Positions 37,001 to 47,725 of a DNA stretch of 64,000 nt are shown here, in pieces (positions within the stretch are counted from its first letter, which is position 1; every line of letters begins with the position of its first letter). A program made the position numbers and the translations under genes. The DNA comes from Zanthoxylum bungeanum (taxonomy: Eukaryota > Streptophyta > Magnoliopsida > Sapindales > Rutaceae). The notes under the pieces were generated by a model. The model was given only the letters and a program-made list of their open reading frames with translations. It made no database searches and was not told where the DNA came from. The stretch covers positions 124,001 through 188,000 of the forward strand of contig SKCR01035568.1 in NCBI GenBank assembly GCA_019454045.1, in the 5' to 3' direction.

Positions 37001-37844
37001 ACCAATGGTACGGAAACAGTTTTGCTCTCTGGATAGACCCCGTGGAATCTCATTGGTAGTATGACTATGTGTCTATGGGAATCCGCATCAGGGTAGGTGT
37101 ATTTGGTCTTAACCTGGGACTTACATCACTAGTACTTGCGACAATCAATACGCTTTGGTTTTGGTCGTCCAGGACTTTAACAGGTTCTGTGTACACCTCT
37201 TCTGGGTTTATTGAGAATTGTAGTGTATTGGGTGTGATGTCAAGATAGAAGTATCACTTCAGCATATGGTGATGATGATCACACAGGGATACGGAACTGG
37301 TACTCTAAATGGTTGCAACCATCGGGATAATATGACAAGGTCATGATTATCCGATTTAAAGAGACTAGTTGCTAGTAATCCGATATATGCTTCGTACGGG
37401 GCAGACACTATTCCAGCCACAGGCCTTGCATGTGACCATCGATACCGGATCGCAATACGCAATACTACGTATACTACGCCTGATATAGATTATATATTCC
37501 ATTAAGAATATTTCTGGAGAATTGGGTAGGCACGGTGCTTTGCTAGAAGCCAACCATGTCTCGTAAATCGGTAAAAATGTAATACTAGGTACGTACGTGT
37601 TCGGATAGTCCGACGACCGGATTTACTGCCAACATATCCAGGGATCTCTTGGGTCGCTTCCCGAAGATTCATCGATGACGTATGATTCGAGCATAATTAA
37701 TCTGGGATTAATTACAGAGAGATTTTATCTAGGATAAAATACTATTTGAAGAGAGAGAAATGATTAATCCAGAATTAATTGATAAAATCATATATTCGAT
37801 ATATTAAACAAAATTAGATTTCGACGCGGAATTAAAATTGGATT
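34002..37844. repeat. Duplicated block, second copy of 12066-15921
   Basis: The block repeats, in order and orientation, part of the A 3' LTR (34002-35296), the polypurine tract and interior of A (35297-36650) and the first 1.19 kb of the C LTR (36651-37844). Identity looks like 97-98% in stretches I compared. The A/C junction (CCGTTATCACTATTAGACAA) is in both copies, so the copying happened after C had entered A. Left edge: RNase H of C joins the A LTR at ATTATTGTATATG. Right edge: the C LTR joins the interior of A at GGATTCTGACATTC. Confidence 0.9.
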
Positions 37845-39762
37845 CTGACATTCTATTAAATTTATACGGAAGATGTCTAAGGCTCATTTCATCTTATTAA
37901 TTATGTAGTTCCATTACAGTTTATCACTCTCAAATTTGACTTCAATAAGTCAAGTCTTTTCTACAATTGTCAACATCTGATGTTACACACCAAGTAATAA
38001 AATAATTTTATTACTCGGGATCGTAGAAAAGATATTCTATCAAATAGAATATAATATTCTATTAAATAGAATAAATTATAAACTTTACTTGTACCTCCAA
38101 GGCGCAAGTACTTTCAATTATATAACAATCACACAAAAGAAAGTTTCAATCTCAAACTTTTCAAGATTCGAATTTTCTACTATACATATCATATATGTAA
38201 CTGTATGAACGAATTGAACCTTAATTAAAAAGATGAATTAGTGTTACTGGAGCATAACCCCAAGAGTATTGAAAACTAATTCGATAATACTCAATATCTA
38301 TGAATTAAATCATATAAGATTCAATCACTCCCACTGACCAGTTCCATCAAAATGGAATCGTGGAAGTCTAATATTGAGTAAGAATCACATTCATTAAATA
38401 AATTTATAACTAATTGTCTTAAATTCATATGTTTGATCATATCAAACATCTTTGAAAAATTCAAAGATTCACGATGAATTTCAAAGATATAGTTTTCAAC
38501 ACTTCAAATAGAATATTATATCCGCGTTTCAACAGAAAACATATTGAAAGTTCTCGAACCATTCAAGACGTTCAATATATATTCTTTTAGAAACATGCAA
38601 CTAAGTCATGACAATTCATTAACTAAGTTACGAAGTAACGAAAACTATCTAAGGTAATTTCTAATTCATTAAACTACATACTTCAAAATTATTAGTTTAA
38701 TAAATCTGTGGTCCAATGACGATCATTGGTTAAATGAGATGTAATCACATCCTGAATACAATATTCATTAAATGGATAAGGATATATGGTGTGATCTCGT
38801 ATCAGACCATCATTTACCATACGGAACAAGCATCTAAGGCTTATGTAATAAAATCTCATAAAGCACGATTCTAAGTTATTTAGTTAACCGAACATTTTCT
38901 TAGTGTTTATCTTTCAATCAATGACACTACTAATCTTATTAAAATATGTAACAACTGTTTATAAAGAAAAAGTAACTATCCAATAGTCGCAAGTTCTAAT
39001 ATCAAATATCAAAAACAATCATTAAACATTATTTTAAATAACTAGACTGGAGATCTAGTATCCAATACCTATAGTTGTTGTATTGTGAGAATCAATATTC
39101 TCTGTACACAACTATACATATCTCATTTCTTTAGCTTTATAATTTGCGTTCAATTATTAACAATAATTACAAATGATTGATTAGCAAACTGTGTCAGACA
39201 CGTGACTTCTAAAAGTCACTAAAGCCAAGAAACGTCATTATAAGATAAACAAATACTAATGGGGTTTTCCTAATGCCAGTCAAGAATCTCGAGACATGAA
39301 CTGATTCAAGTCAATTCTTACTGCATAAGAAACTATCCTTACTAGATAACTCTATCTAAAACAGATATCTATTTAGATTACTAATCGTGACTTAGTAACC
39401 AAGTCACCAACCATCTTGATTTTTCAAGAAAATCGGAACAACAGTTCCCGATGGTTTGAACTAATCTAACAATATCTAAGTCTACTGTCATTCTAGAACC
39501 TATTCTAGAAATACGGAACCATAAGTAAAGTCAGAAAACATATTCAAGTAATATGTTATGCAATGGATTAGAAGTATAATTCTATAAACAATATAGAATA
39601 AAGGAAAAACAAAAGCATCAAATTCCATAAAATTACACACTGCTTTAGTTATGGATTTTTAACCCAGCAGTGTCTCCCACTACTTTACGTAATACTGTAA
39701 TCCCCAACGGAGAACAGGAATTCAATAATTAAATCGAATTACATAGTGAGAGTATGATCCCA

Positions 39763-40085
39763 TGAATATATTTCGACTCACAGCGTTGGCACGATCTCGC
39801 CTACGTATATTCATTAGGTAGACAACTCATTGTCAATCACTCACCAGTGACTCCTGATTTTGGTCCTGACCGTTTCTCGTTATGACAGCTTTAGCACGTT
39901 CACAAGGAGGCGTATCAAGGCTTCACTTGCCAATGACAAACTCAAGCTATCGATATAGTCCTGACAGCTTTGGCACGTTCAGGATTTCCACTTTCACTTG
40001 AATTTGTCTAGTATCAATATACAACCGGCATGGATAAAATTATATCAACTACACCCTCACTGCTTTGGCACGATCTCGGATGCAG
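39763..40085 (-). other. Hairpin array in the leader of element A
   Basis: Four hairpins, read on the minus strand: 40085-40049 (CTGCATCC/GGGTGTAG), 39986-39957 (ATCCTGA/TCAGGA), 39909-39876 (CTCCTTGTGA/TCATAACGAG, one mismatch) and 39813-39763 (outer stem TGAATATA). Loops contain GTGCCAAAGC, GTGCCAAAGCTG, GTGCTAAAGCTG and GTGCCAACGCTG. The module is 323 bases, exactly as in E, and several stem changes keep pairing. Confidence 0.7.
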
Positions 40086-40421
40086 CCATAGAAAGTTACC
40101 CATAAACTGTATTGACAAGACAGACCATGAAATATGCATCCAATACACGTTACTTTACAGCCATATTTTAAGCGGGGATATTCCTCAACGAAGCATTGCT
40201 CCATATCAAATTCAGAATTTTAATTTAAATCATTTTCTAAACAACTCAATTCTACCTTAGAAAACATAACTCAATTTAACCATTAAATTTCAATTACGTT
40301 TCCGTTAGCGTAGAACCGAAAATTCAAGAAACGTATAGATTATATGCATGTGCGAACATTAAAATTGGATTACATATCATATTTCAAGCATGACTAATGT
40401 AATTGATGAAGCATCAGACCT

Positions 40422-40433
40422 GTCTTGATATCA
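40422..40433 (-). other. Degenerate primer binding site of element A
   Basis: On the minus strand TGATATCAAGAC follows the 5' LTR after a few A. It differs from TGGTATCAGAGC only by transitions (8 of 12 positions kept). Confidence 0.65.
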
Positions 40434-40437
40434 TTTT

Positions 40438-42902
40438 TGTTGGGGTTTTGGGCGAATGGCGCGGCGGAAGCGCGGTTCGGGCGAAATCGTAATTTTAAAT
40501 TTTTTTCAAATTACCGAACAAATTATTCAATATCTAATATGAATAATTTATTCATATTTCATCTAAACACATTTATTCGATATCAAATAATGACATAAAT
40601 AAGGTAGAAACTTCGGGAAACTTTTACGAAAAATATTTTTCCGCAGAATGTTTTATTTGACCGAACCGATCACCCAACACTTATGGGGACTACCCAGGTA
40701 AGCCCCAATAGTGTTAGGGCAGTCGTCACCCGGTTGGCTCAAAAGTCACCCGGTAACGCTGTTTTTCACCATTTTCGCTTATTTCAACTCCGAAACAATT
40801 TCCGGAAATTGTTCCAACACCCAAAACACATCCAATACATTTATATGACATCAATTTCATCTACATATTCACTGATTTTTTCAGATCTGATCCAGAACAC
40901 AAATTTGTCAATTTTCATGCTTTAAATCCATTTTTTTCAAGATTAATCCAATTAATCAAAACACCAATCAAAGTCACCACACATGAACCACCCAAGAAAA
41001 ATTGTAGGCATTACAAGAGTGGTCATAACACTCAAGAATGGCAACATATCATCTAATGAAAAAATTGGACAATAATTACAATAATATCGTCCAAATCAAC
41101 TTCACACATGCACTTTACTTCCAAATCCATCCACCAAAACCAAAAGCCCAAATTCTTAAGGAAACGGAAGCCCTAGAATCATACTATATCATCAAGAAAA
41201 CAAGAAACATTCTTTTTATCTTAGAGATATATAGGATTACCTTTAATTCCTTAATTTCCTAAGCTTTTTCCTTGATTTTCTTCCTTTTCCTCCTTTGTTT
41301 CATCAAATCAAGTTTGAGAGCATTTGTTCTTGTTAAGTTTCGGCCATGGTGGAGAATAGAAGAAGAAAATAAAAAAAATTAAATTAAAACCATTTTGCTG
41401 ACTTTATGGGGCATTTTTGTCCAATTACCATATTTAATCCAATTAAATATATATTAAATTTTATGTTAACCAATCATAATTGCACACATTAAGTTTAATT
41501 AAATCATGCCATTTGCGCCAATAATAAGTAAACATATTTCATAACATTTATGAAATATAGATATTATTTAACTATTCAAATATTTAACAATTAAATATCT
41601 AAATAATTAATTAATATAGTTATTATTATATATGTATTTTTATTTACATTAAATAACACATATATTAATGGCATGTGTCAAAATCTCATTTGACAAATAA
41701 TTAATATGTATCGAATCAAATTTTGTATCAAATACAAATATTTAATAATTACGATTGACCAAAAATGCCCTTATGCATGTGTTATCATTTAACTGATTAA
41801 ACGATCCGAATTAACTCATTTAATAAGGTGAAGTTTTATGAATAATCTGTATTATTCATAATGTGTTGCCCAAGTGCTCAACGAGTACACTTCACATTGT
41901 GGGACTCTCTAAGTTTAGGTTTATCCGTCACGAAATCCAATTTCGTGTCCATAATTCACCCACTCATGAATTATGACGACCACGGATAATCTCGCTAAAC
42001 TATGCAAGTCGAGGTCATTGCATACGTATAATCCCTCTGACATAGGCTATCCATATTATACTTGGGATATAGATGAAAACGTCAAATCTTTTCGGTATAA
42101 TATAGTCGACTTTCAATTTACGATCTCTAAATAACACTCGGAAGTGATTTCCGAAGTTATACCACGGCCATAGATTTACTAGATCGTAAACACGTGCAGG
42201 ATGCCTATGTCATGGATTTACTAGATCTTAAACACGTGCATGATCCTCTCTTGATACGCACTGGATATCATGAGCATCAGTCCTCACCCAACGAACAGGC
42301 GGAGATCTTATCTAAATAGATCAATGACGTAACTGCCATCAAAGTGTGGAGGATAACTCATATATCCCACTGTGGTATCTCAAGTCGAATGACCAATATG
42401 CTCGCTCAACTCGAGAAGATTCCTATTGACGTTGGTGTACCATCTATTAGGAAATCTTCGGTGAGTCATTCAGTGTTTATATAAACACCTACATGTCTAT
42501 ACGAGTCTCCCAAGACTCATGGTTCATTGGAATAAACCATCGGACCAAGTCATGATATACGACATGTACTGGTCTCATAGGATTTTACTAACAGACCCGT
42601 GTTAGCAAATCTTGATCAGGAACTTTATTAAGAATATATATCTTATAGTACGCTTCTCAATGTCAATTACAAACTACGTTGCAATTGCACACTATATTGT
42701 AAATCCTAGGGTCTTTGTCTAATATACACGTATCACTAAACCATATTTAGTTTCAATCTAATCGTAATTAGATCGAATATGTGTACAAAAGACAAGAGGT
42801 GCTACCATTAAATAAGTAATATTATGGAAAATTGAATTGCTTGTATTTATGAATCGGACATAAATACGATCCGGATTGGCACTCTGAGCATCAATCCTAA
42901 CA
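40438..42902 (-). mobile_element. Element A 5' LTR
   Basis: Reads TGTTGGGGTTTTGGG...CAATCCTAACA on the plus strand, 2,465 bp. It matches 10828-13360 with small indels, and contains a local rearrangement near 42205-42245 where ATGGATTTACTAGATC is repeated. Confidence 0.88.
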
Positions 42903-42928
42903 TATATCATGCTAACACTTTGTGATGC

Positions 42929-45765
42929 TAGACTTGGCCACGGTTTTGATTGTAACTGAAAACGAACTGATCGATTTCGGTTACAATCGAAACCGGAACC
43001 TGATTTTTTTGGTTTGGTTAGGGTTCTATCCTAGCCGAACCTGATTTGTTCAGTTCGGTTAAGGTTCTACCCTAGCCGAATCGAATAGAACTGGATGGTT
43101 CCAACCGGACTCATTGGAACTGTCTGGTTCCAAACGGTTCCACGGTTCTGGTTGGAACCATTGGGCAGACAGCAGGGAGCAACGACTCCATTCTGCCTTT
43201 AATTTATTTTTTTAATACAATATATATATATAATTACTAAATTACCCTTAAAATATTAATAAAATGACTAGTTTTAGAGGCAATTTGAGTTTCACAAAAA
43301 TAATCCAAAAATGTATAAATCGGGGTCATTGTTTATTTTCTTAACACACCAATTATCAATTCTCTCAATTTCTTTAATTCCCTCATCTTCAATTTCTCCT
43401 ATTGATTTAATTTTTCAATTCTTCAATATTAACAATAAATGACAAGCTCATTTGAGAACACCATATCCAATGTGTCAACCCAAGAGAGCGGCCAAAGTAT
43501 CGATACATGGAGAAGAGAAGTTAAGTCTCGATCTTCCGATATTTTCAAAATTCATTTTCATTTAGTCGAGACTGAAAATGAAGGTCCAAGAGCAATATGC
43601 AACTATTATGGTGTATCTTACAAATTTATTGACGGCTATGGCAGTATGAACAAACACTTGGCTAGACCTCATGTTGTTGAAATTAGACTTGATACAACAC
43701 AAACTCAAATGGGCTGGTACGCTTCATCTAGTAGAGGTACGAATTCTTTAGATTTATTTAAATATTATGATGCTAAAATTATAGAAGAATTTGCTAATTT
43801 TACTTGTATGGCAAATCTTTCTTTAAGTTTTAGTGAAAAAATTACTTTTACTAATTATGTTCGAAATGCTTTAAATCTTACTGCCTGTATAATCCCTAAA
43901 AATATAATAAAATTTTTAAATTTTTAAATTATTTTAAATGAAATATTTAAAGATATTCAATGTCGTTTTTCTATTTGTTCTAATATTTGGAGTGGCCATT
44001 GGCAAGCACACTCATACGTGGGTGTGACTTGTATTGGATTGATACATCATGGAACATGTAAAAATAACTTATTGCATTTAGAGTTTTTGATAAGCAACAT
44101 ACTGCACAAAATATTTAAAGAATGATTAAAGTATTTTTTATGAATATGATTTATTAGGTAAAATTTTAACAATTGGTTTTGACAATGCATCTGCAAATAC
44201 TGCATCAATTAGAGATTTAAAAGAAATATGCCAACTAAATTTGGGGGTCGATTTTTTCATGTTCGTTGCACATGTCATGTCCTTAATTTATGAATTCAAG
44301 ATTGTATGCCTTTTTTAGAACATCACATTAATCCTATTAAGATTGCACTTAATTGTACTTGGTCATATTCTAATGTCATGAGAGAATGGGCCAAAATTTG
44401 AAAATTAAATGGTTTTAAATCGGTAAAATTTTCACGAGATGTTCCAACTCGTTGAAATTTAACTTATTTTCTTTTAACTCAAGCTTTTCAATACAAAGAT
44501 GTATTATGTAGTTTTTTTCCCAACATGTTCAACATATAACACTTTTGTCTAGTCAATGGGTTATTTGTGGAAAATTATAAAACTTTTAAAAAATTTTAAT
44601 GATGCTACACATCTTTTTAGTGGAGTTTATTATCCTACAACAACTTTATTTCTTGTTGAATGTTTGAATATTGTTGGTACTCTATATGAGTACGTTTAAA
44701 GTTCAAATGTTAATGATATTTTTTAATTGAAGCTATTGCTGTTATGAAGAGAAAATGGTTGACTTATTTTAAAAATATTTCATTGCTTTATCTTATTGCC
44801 ATAGGTTTTTATCCTAAATTTAATTAGAATATTTGAATAGTGGCTTACAAACTTACTATGTACTTTTAGGAATAGATGATGAAATTAATATTAGAAAAAT
44901 AATAGATTGAATAAAAATTATTTAATAGATTTATTTAATGATTATGTTAGTAAATATAACTTGCAATCATCAGGACAATCAAATAGTGAACTCATAATAC
45001 ATTCAGGACTTAGCGTAGGTGATCGTTGGTTACTATAACGAAATAAAAAACAGAGGAATAGCACGACTAACAACCCGGAATTAGATAATTATTTATCTAC
45101 CAATTTTGATTTTCCTCCTGAAAGTTTAGTAAGTAAAAATTTTCAAGTACTTGACTAGTGGAATCGACATCAAACTGTCTATCTTGTTTTATCAATTATT
45201 ACTAAAAAGGTGTTGGCAGCACATGTTTCCATTGTTGCGGTTGAAGAAGCTTTCAGCTTAAGAGGTAATATTTTGGAAGCGGGACGGTCTTCATTATATC
45301 CAATCACTTTGGAAACAACAACATGTATGGATGATTGTACCCGAGCTGATCTGAGGCAACAAGAAGATGCCCCCGATGACTTTGAAGACTTGTTCGATAA
45401 TCCATCTGCAAGTGCAAGCGGAACGAGAGCTAAAGGATCGACAACAGACACGGATAATGATGATGAGTAAATAATTGTAATGGGGAACTATCTAAAAAAA
45501 ATATAATGAAATTATGTGAGATTTGATTTCTCTTACCCCTAGATGATACGTAGACAATTTTAGTTTTTCAAAATTTAAGTTCAAGATCTTTTATTTTATT
45601 TTTAATTTAAGTTTTAAATTTAATGTAATATAAATTCAAATTAATAATTTTAAATAAATTTGAAATCCTATTTTTATTTTTTAAAATTAAAATTAAAATT
45701 AATTAAAATATCGGAACTGATTTTGATTCCGACCTGAAACCGAACCAAGTCGGTGGTCATATCTA
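42929..45765 (+). mobile_element. hAT-superfamily DNA transposon
   Basis: Flanked by a perfect 8-bp duplication TGTGATGC (42921-42928 and 45766-45773), the size used by hAT elements. The left end TAGACTTGGCCACGG and the complement of the right end TAGATATGACCACCG are imperfect inverted repeats. It contains a broken hAT transposase. 2,837 bp. Confidence 0.93.
43439..45470 (+). pseudogene. hAT transposase remnant
   Basis: The N-terminal frame (43439-43927, 162 codons) has a BED-type zinc finger: SSDIFKIHF, then C-N-Y-Y where C-x-x-C is expected, then NKHLARPH. The second zinc cysteine is therefore Tyr. The middle (43930-45130) keeps pieces such as IGFDNASANT and a catalytic-core-like order but has many stops and frame changes. 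The C-terminal dimerisation region is readable in another frame: a stop where LDxW is expected (about 45153), then VLSIITKKVL, VAVEEAFSLRGNIL and RSSLYPITLE, ending in an acidic tail at 45470. Family knowledge: the enzyme cuts out and reinserts the element in the nucleus. This copy is dead. Confidence 0.9.
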
Positions 45766-45831
45766 TGTGATGCAGCCATCATAACAGCTTGTTGGGTTAG
45801 AGAGCAGGGTAGATTAGTCAAGAGACAGCTA

Positions 45832-46626
45832 ATGGACTCTGAAATGGCCAGTAACGACAATTCTCGAGTAGACCAGAAGGAAACCGCCATGAACAAAATG
45901 GTAGAACGGCTGCAAAAACTAACTAATGTTGTAGCCAACCTGATCACACCTCATACAACAAGGGTTAAAACTAATGAGAAGAGGCATGTGGAGCCTGAAA
46001 ATTATATGGCTAAAGAAACTCTTATTTTAGATGACGACGACATGGCTGAATATGCTACAAGCAAAATGGCCAAAACTCAGACTGAGGCCGAGCTCCAAAA
46101 ATTTAGGGAGCAAATGGAGACGGTAAAAATGAAAATGATTATCACGGCCCTCGGAGAAGGTTCAAATAAAAATGATTATCAAGGGCACCAGACCCTCTAT
46201 CTATAACAAGCTGAAGAGAATGACCTCAATGATAACAGACTTCCGACAGTTGAATGAGACTGTCATGGACATAGAAGATGAGGAAGCGGAGAACAAGAAG
46301 CTTTACGGCCAAGGGCAATTTAAGAATAATAATGGAAGAGAGACTTCAGGAAATGAAACTACTGAAGTAAACACCATCCAGTAGCGACACTTCCCCAACA
46401 TGGGAAGACTGTTATACCAAGTACTTGAAGAGCTAGAAAATCAGGGTCTCTTGAAGCCGTTAGACCCATAACCGATGAATAAATATGGCAACCTAGCCTA
46501 CTAATGTACATTTCATCATGCTCATGGCCATGAGACTGAAAGATGCGCTCGCCTGAATCATGGGATTCAAGACTTGATCGACGAAGAAAATATACATAAT
46601 CCTGAAGGATACCACTCCCATGCATG
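45832..46626 (+). pseudogene. Ty3-gypsy (Tat/Ogre-like) gag remnant
   Basis: A coiled-coil-rich N-terminal frame (45832-46206) is followed, one frame over, by 46172-46626 with stops at 46382-46384, 46469-46471 and 46502-46504. The diagnostic part is LLYQVLEELENQGLLKPLDP, followed by CTFHHAHGHETERC and LNHGIQDLID. I recognise this as the gag region of plant Tat/Ogre-type elements. It fits as the displaced continuation of the leader ending at 10827, with element A and the hAT inserted between, but that link is inference. Confidence 0.65.
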
Positions 46627-47050
46627 ACTGTTGCTTCACATCTTTCTTTTCTTATCATACTGAGGTTTATTACTTGATCACCTAATAGAATTTATGCTAG
46701 CATAACTTGTAGAAATAGTCATAGCATTCGACATCCATTTGACCATTTTCCAAAGTTAAGACTGAGATTGATACTATGTTAAGGAGATGACGCAAATGAA
46801 AATGAAAAAAAATGTGTGAAAAAAGAAAAAGAAAAAATGAGAAAAGAGAAAAAATGGTAAATCTCACAAAATCTACTTCGTTGTTTGAAGTGTTTAGTTA
46901 TCGGGAGTATCGTGAACCCCATGAGTACTTTCGTGTCAAAAGACAACTCAAATATTGAGTATGCAAAGCAACTTGAGTTGGTGAAATTGTTGATTAACCA
47001 ATGGCTCGCATCACAAATGTGAAGTATTTGCATCAAAATTTAATTTGAAA
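46627..47050. other. Unassigned, with polypurine stretch
   Basis: No gene recognised. 46793-46857 is almost pure A/G (GAAAAAGAAAAAATGAGAAA type). Confidence 0.5.
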
Positions 47051-47421
47051 ACTTAATGAAGCTAGAGATGAGCCCTATGAAAATAAATCTTAAAGAAATC
47101 TTGATTGTCCTTAACTAAGAGTTAGATTACCTTGACCAATGAAAAGATGAAAAATGAACTAAAGTGTTAGTACTAATCTACATATTTGGATAAATTGGAT
47201 TAAGCCCGCCTAAAAGTTGATTAAGACTTTTATTAATTAAAAATTTCATAAGCTTCACTATAAAAGGCAAGCTTGAGCAAGTTTTTAATTAAGCGTAAGA
47301 AATTTAAGCTTGAGAAGGCTAAAAAAGCAAGATTTAGAGATATTAACCTAAGTAAAAGAAGTATTAAGAGAAGCTTTGGAAGTTCTCTACAATATTTCAA
47401 CAAAGAGAAGAATATTGGATC
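47051..47421 (+). mobile_element. Old LTR (G), left part
   Basis: A TATA-like ACTATAAAAGG at 47259-47269 is followed by leader-like sequence. The right part continues at 61783. Together they resemble the U3-R-U5 half of the A/E LTRs in arrangement. Boundaries are guesses. Confidence 0.35.
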
Positions 47422-47725
47422 TGTAACATCCCCGAATCTGGGAGATGTTACCGGCAGGGGATAGCAGTACTAACCACATTAGCCTCTGACTTCCCAACTG
47501 TATTCTAAACCATCTAAATGCAAAGTCATGCACATGGACCATAGCCCAACTCAACAATATAAAATGCTTTTGTTTCTCATAACTGTATACTCAAATATAC
47601 TTCTCTTTACAAACATTAACAGACACTTATAACGACTTATACTACATTAGCGTATACATGCAACTTTACTTTCTCTTTGACTCTGAACTGGTGGACTCCA
47701 AACCCTAGTGATTGCATCAGTATCC

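Larger units (their letters stand above)
37845..40437 (-). mobile_element. Element A interior, 5' part
   Basis: In reverse orientation it matches about 53225-55690 of element E, including the hairpin array and the box AGTAGTGGGAGAC (about 39672-39684). No gene; open frames are short and without motifs. About 285 bases present in E next to the 37845 end are missing. Confidence 0.8.
10828..42902 (-). mobile_element. Element A: non-coding copia-type LTR element, split by insertions
   Basis: Same family as element E. Its 3' LTR is 10828-13360 and its 5' LTR 40438-42902. Its own internal parts are 13361-14729 and 37845-40437; together with about 285 bases now missing they match the 4.2-kb interior of E. 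Element C is inserted between these parts, and a duplicated block lies at 34002-37844. The bases outside the two LTRs, TGCAT (10823-10827) and TATAT (42903-42907), agree at only three of five positions. The two differences are both transitions, so a single insertion is plausible but not proved. No coding sequence was recognised in its own parts. Confidence 0.7.

Noticed and set aside
46779..47036. Minus-strand frame of 85 codons
   Set aside because: Its C-terminal half comes from the polypurine stretch (Phe/Ser repeats), and there is no reliable family match.
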